64,000 bases of DNA, from contig NZ_CP139873.1 in assembly GCF_034422975.1 (NCBI RefSeq), positions 1,612,001-1,676,000 on the forward strand, read 5' to 3'. The position numbers were made by a program, and so were the translations under genes. Each line of letters opens with the position of its first letter. Within the stretch, counting starts at the first letter, position 1. Source of the DNA: Idiomarina sp. PL1-037. Lineage in GTDB: Bacteria > Pseudomonadota > Gammaproteobacteria > Enterobacterales > Alteromonadaceae. Shown here one piece after another: positions 61,614-64,000 of this stretch. Below the pieces are notes generated by a model. The model saw only the letters and a list, made by a program, of their open reading frames with translations. It had not been told where the DNA came from and ran no database searches.

Positions 61614-62057
61614 ATGGCGAGTAACGACGAACAGCTGAAAAAAGCAGGACTAAAAGTCACTTCCCCACGGATGAAGATTCTGGAGATTTTGAAAAAACCA
61701 GATAACCAACACATCAGTGCCGAAGACGTCTATAAAATCCTGCTGGAACAAAAAGATGAAATTGGCCTGGCTACCGTTTACCGGGTACTAAACCAGTTTG
61801 ATGACGCTGGTATTATTACTCGCCACCACTTTGAAGGTGGACGTTCGGTATTTGAGTTGAGTGCAAAGCATCACCACGATCATCTGGTATGTTTAACCTG
61901 TGGCCACGTTTTTGAATTTGAAGATGACGTAATAGAGAAGCGTCAGGAAAAAGTCGCCGCGGCAAATAAAATTAAACTGACTAACCACAGCCTGTACCTT
62001 TACGGGGAATGTCAGCGCGGCGAAGGCTGCGAATACAAAGCTGCCGCTGAGGCATAG
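61614..62057 (+). CDS. fur: Ferric uptake regulator
   Basis: Fur represses iron-acquisition genes when loaded with Fe2+. The 147 residues (E. coli 148) have the winged helix ('AGLKVTSPRMKILEIL', 'GLATVYRVLNQFDDAGI'), metal ligands in 'HHFEGGRSVFELSAKHHHDH' in pieces, and the structural zinc cysteines 'CLTCGH'. A second Cys pair ('CQRGEGCEY') lies near the end. It follows fldA and is 7 bases ahead of the reductase gene, so read-through is likely. I found no convincing Fur box in its short upstream gap. Confidence 0.97.
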   Translation: MASNDEQLKKAGLKVTSPRMKILEILKKPDNQHISAEDVYKILLEQKDEIGLATVYRVLNQFDDAGIITRHHFEGGRSVFELSAKHHHDHLVCLTCGHVFEFEDDVIEKRQEKVAAANKIKLTNHSLYLYGECQRGEGCEYKAAAEA

Positions 62058-62064
62058 TAACAAT

Positions 62065-63102
62065 ATGGCACTGCGCTGGCTCATATACGGTGCATACGGC
62101 TATTCGGGTAAACTTATTGCTCACCAGGCGAAAAGACGCGGTTATCAACCTATTTTAGCCGGCCGTAACGAAAACGCCCTTGAGCCAGTCGCACGCCATT
62201 TAGATTTTCAATACAAGGTCTTCTCGCTCAACAGTATTGATGAACTTCAAAAACAGTTAGAAGACGTCGACTTAGTCATTAATTGCGCGGGCCCATTCAG
62301 CCAGACCGCCGCTCCTCTTATTCAAGCCTGTATTGATACCAAAACCCACTATTTAGACATTACTGGCGAGATAGACGTATTTGAATACGCTCATTCTATG
62401 GACAAAGCGGCACGCGAAGCCGGCATTGTTATATGCCCGGGCGTTGGCTTTGACGTTATTCCAACAGACTGTATTGCTGCACGGTTAAATGCCCAGATGC
62501 CGGAAGCAACACACCTGGCCTTAGGTTTTGATTCCGGTTCACGCATGAGTCGCGGCACATCCAAAACCAGTATAGAGCGTTTAGGTCACGGTGGAGCCGC
62601 CCGTATTAACGGACAAATTACCGATGTTCCGCACGCTTGGCATTCTCGCTGGATAGATTTTGGTAATGGCGAAAAATATGCCATGACCATTCCCTGGGGC
62701 GATGTCTCTACCGCCTACTACACCACGGAGATACCCAACATTGAAGTGTACATACCGGCCAGCCCACGCTTAGTGAAAAAAATTCGCCGGATGAACTGGT
62801 TCCGTTGGGTATTTAAGTGGAAATGGGTTCAGGCTAAGCTGAAGAAAAAGCTGGAATCACAGCCTGCTGGCCCTGAAGAAAAAGAACGAAAGAATAACCC
62901 GACTTACGTTTGGGGTGAAATCAGCGACGCCAAAGGCAATAAGAAAAGTATGCGGGTAAAACTGAAAAACGGCTATTCGCTAACGGCAGAAGGGGCTGTT
63001 GAGATAGCCATTCATACTTTAAGCCAGAAACAGCCGGGGGGCTTTTACACCCCCTCACGTTTGTACGGCGCTAAACTACTGAACCAGTTTAAGATCCAGT
63101 AG
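62065..63102 (+). CDS. Saccharopine-dehydrogenase-like reductase
   Basis: This 345-residue protein has a Rossmann start ('WLIYGAYGYSGKLIAHQAKRRG', GxxGxxG as GAYGYSG) and the family motifs 'ILAGRNENALEPVA', 'VINCAGPFSQTAAPLIQAC' and 'HYLDITGEIDVFE'. Relatives are trans-acting enoyl reductases and saccharopine-reductase-like proteins; the real substrate is unknown. A basic segment ('RRMNWFRWVFKWKWVQAKLK') in the middle may touch membrane. It is 7 bases from fur and overlaps glnS by 14 bases at the 3' end. Confidence 0.85.
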   Translation: MALRWLIYGAYGYSGKLIAHQAKRRGYQPILAGRNENALEPVARHLDFQYKVFSLNSIDELQKQLEDVDLVINCAGPFSQTAAPLIQACIDTKTHYLDITGEIDVFEYAHSMDKAAREAGIVICPGVGFDVIPTDCIAARLNAQMPEATHLALGFDSGSRMSRGTSKTSIERLGHGGAARINGQITDVPHAWHSRWIDFGNGEKYAMTIPWGDVSTAYYTTEIPNIEVYIPASPRLVKKIRRMNWFRWVFKWKWVQAKLKKKLESQPAGPEEKERKNNPTYVWGEISDAKGNKKSMRVKLKNGYSLTAEGAVEIAIHTLSQKQPGGFYTPSRLYGAKLLNQFKIQ

Positions 63103-64000
63103 TTTGTTCCTGCTCTATTTTCGCCCAGCTGTCGCGTAAACCAACGGTCTGGTTAAATATTAAACGATCTTCTGTGTCAGCGTCCTGATCCAGACAATAG
63201 TAGCCCAGACGTTCAAACTGGAAGTTTTCGCTCAGTTTCGCGTTCGCTAAGTTAGCTTCCACAAAGCCTTTCTTAATAATCAAAGACTCAGGGTTAAGGG
63301 TTGAGAACAAGTCTTCCTCTGCTGCCGGGTTAGGCACCTGGAATAAGCGGTCATAAACACGGAACTCTGCTTCTTTTGCGGTTTCTGCAGACACCCAGTG
63401 AATAACGCCCTTCACCTTACGCCCGTCCGCCGGGTCTTTCCCTAAAGTATCGGCATCGTAGTGGCAGTAAATGGTCTGAATTTCGCCATTATCGTCGGTT
63501 TCTACCCGATCTGCACGAATTACGTAGGCATTACGCAAACGCACTTCTTTATCCAGCACCAGACGCTTAAACTTCTTGTTAGCCGACTCACGGAAGTCTT
63601 CCCGTTCAATCCAAATTTCGCGACTAAAAGTCACCTGACGCGAGCCCATCTCCGGGTCATTCGGGTGGTTCGGTGCATCCAGCAATTCATGTTCGCCTTC
63701 AGGGTAGTTCTCAATAACAATTTTAACCGGATCCATCACCGCCATAGCGCGTGGGGCATTGACGTTCAGGTCATCACGAATGCAGGCTTCCAGCATGCTC
63801 ATTTCTACCTGGTTATCCATTTTGGTCACACCAATACGGCGGCAGAATTCACGAATTGAGTCTGGTGTATAACCACGGCGACGCAAACCAGCCACGCTGG
63901 CAATACGCGGATCATCCCAACCGCTTACTTTGTTTTCGTCGACCAGCGTATTAATAATGCGTTTACTCATTACCGTGTACTGCAGGTTCAGGCGCGAGAA
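63089..64000 (-). CDS. glnS: Glutaminyl-tRNA synthetase, C-terminal part
   Basis: The gene enters from the right edge, so its start lies outside; 303 residues are visible. The frame begins 'FSRLNLQYTVMSKRIINTLV', where 'VMSKR' is the class-I KMSKS-type loop, so the ATG at 63970 is internal and not the start. Then come 'WDDPRIASVAGLRRRGYTP' and the anticodon-binding beta-barrels, ending in 'LRDSWAKIEQEQT'. GlnS charges tRNA-Gln. It overlaps the reductase gene by 14 bases at the 3' end. GluRS is excluded by the two beta-barrel tail. Confidence 0.95.
   Translation of the reverse strand, partial: FSRLNLQYTVMSKRIINTLVDENKVSGWDDPRIASVAGLRRRGYTPDSIREFCRRIGVTKMDNQVEMSMLEACIRDDLNVNAPRAMAVMDPVKIVIENYPEGEHELLDAPNHPNDPEMGSRQVTFSREIWIEREDFRESANKKFKRLVLDKEVRLRNAYVIRADRVETDDNGEIQTIYCHYDADTLGKDPADGRKVKGVIHWVSAETAKEAEFRVYDRLFQVPNPAAEEDLFSTLNPESLIIKKGFVEANLANAKLSENFQFERLGYYCLDQDADTEDRLIFNQTVGLRDSWAKIEQEQTTGS

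Noticed and set aside
63089..63970. ATG at 63970 as glnS start
   Set aside because: It is the Met of the VMSKR motif; the frame is open to the window edge.
1..64000. CRISPR arrays, prophage, insertion sequences, rRNA and tRNA genes
   Set aside because: I looked for repeated spacers, transposase or integrase motifs, and TψC-arm strings with acceptor stems; none was convincing.

Overview
The window reads as a stretch of core chromosome from a marine gammaproteobacterium of the Alteromonadales, most like Idiomarina. This is inferred from gene content and familiar gene orders (seqA-pgm, ybfF-fldA-fur, bepA/yfgD, dapA-bamC-purC), not from a database search. The diet it suggests is amino acids, peptides and organic acids: a POT peptide transporter, a secreted M24 peptidase, a complete 2-methylcitrate pathway of the AcnD/PrpF type, a monomeric isocitrate dehydrogenase and a BCCT osmolyte carrier. 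I see no prophage, insertion sequence, CRISPR array, rRNA or tRNA. Coding density is high and the gene ends often overlap.

Layout. 1-2.4 kb: end of a TonB receptor, a small outer-membrane protein, an EamA permease. 2.5-11.9 kb: dbpA, exported katG, BCCT carrier, a cNMP/CBS/nucleotidyltransferase protein with a DnaQ-like exonuclease, a secreted hypothetical protein. 11.9-18.9 kb: the propionate block on the minus strand (GntR regulator, prpB, prpC, acnD, prpF, a small membrane protein), with two palindromic operators, three GTAG-type REP hairpins and an internal terminator. 19-25 kb: POT transporter, M24 peptidase, hotdog protein, icd. 25-30.8 kb: gloA, a YgjP-like peptidase, a bacterial voltage-gated cation channel, uppP, then lysC behind a lysine riboswitch with its own promoter, and a zinc alcohol dehydrogenase. 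30.9-40.7 kb: signalling and envelope genes (propeller-GGDEF sensor coupled to an MBL-fold hydrolase, MoxR/VWA/ClsC-like cluster, PAS hybrid kinase). 40.7-50 kb: patatin-like lipase, DUF3392, xthA, yfbV, an EIIA-fold protein without its active-site histidines, yffB-dapE-M15-DUF2897, purC, bamC, dapA, bcp. 51-56.3 kb: bepA, TlpA-like lipoprotein, yfgD, wrbA, DUF2069, hda and DUF2066, with a DnaA box upstream. 56.3-64 kb: MFS carrier, pgm, seqA, ybfF, DUF2788, fldA, fur, a saccharopine-dehydrogenase-like reductase and the C-terminal part of glnS.

How the genes work together. Lysine and diaminopimelate synthesis (lysC, dapA, dapE) is spread over three loci, and only lysC carries the riboswitch. 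Envelope maintenance is well represented (bamC, bepA, uppP, M15 peptidase, ClsC-like synthase). Replication and chromosome control (hda, seqA, yfbV) cluster in the last 21 kb. No wholly new system is obvious. The best leads are regulatory or structural: the lysine riboswitch with an SD-sequestering hairpin, the REP cluster touching the prpB stop codon, the PrpR operators, the His-less EIIA protein, the acidic filter of the cation channel, the hairpin at the uppP start and the DnaA box upstream of DUF2066-hda.
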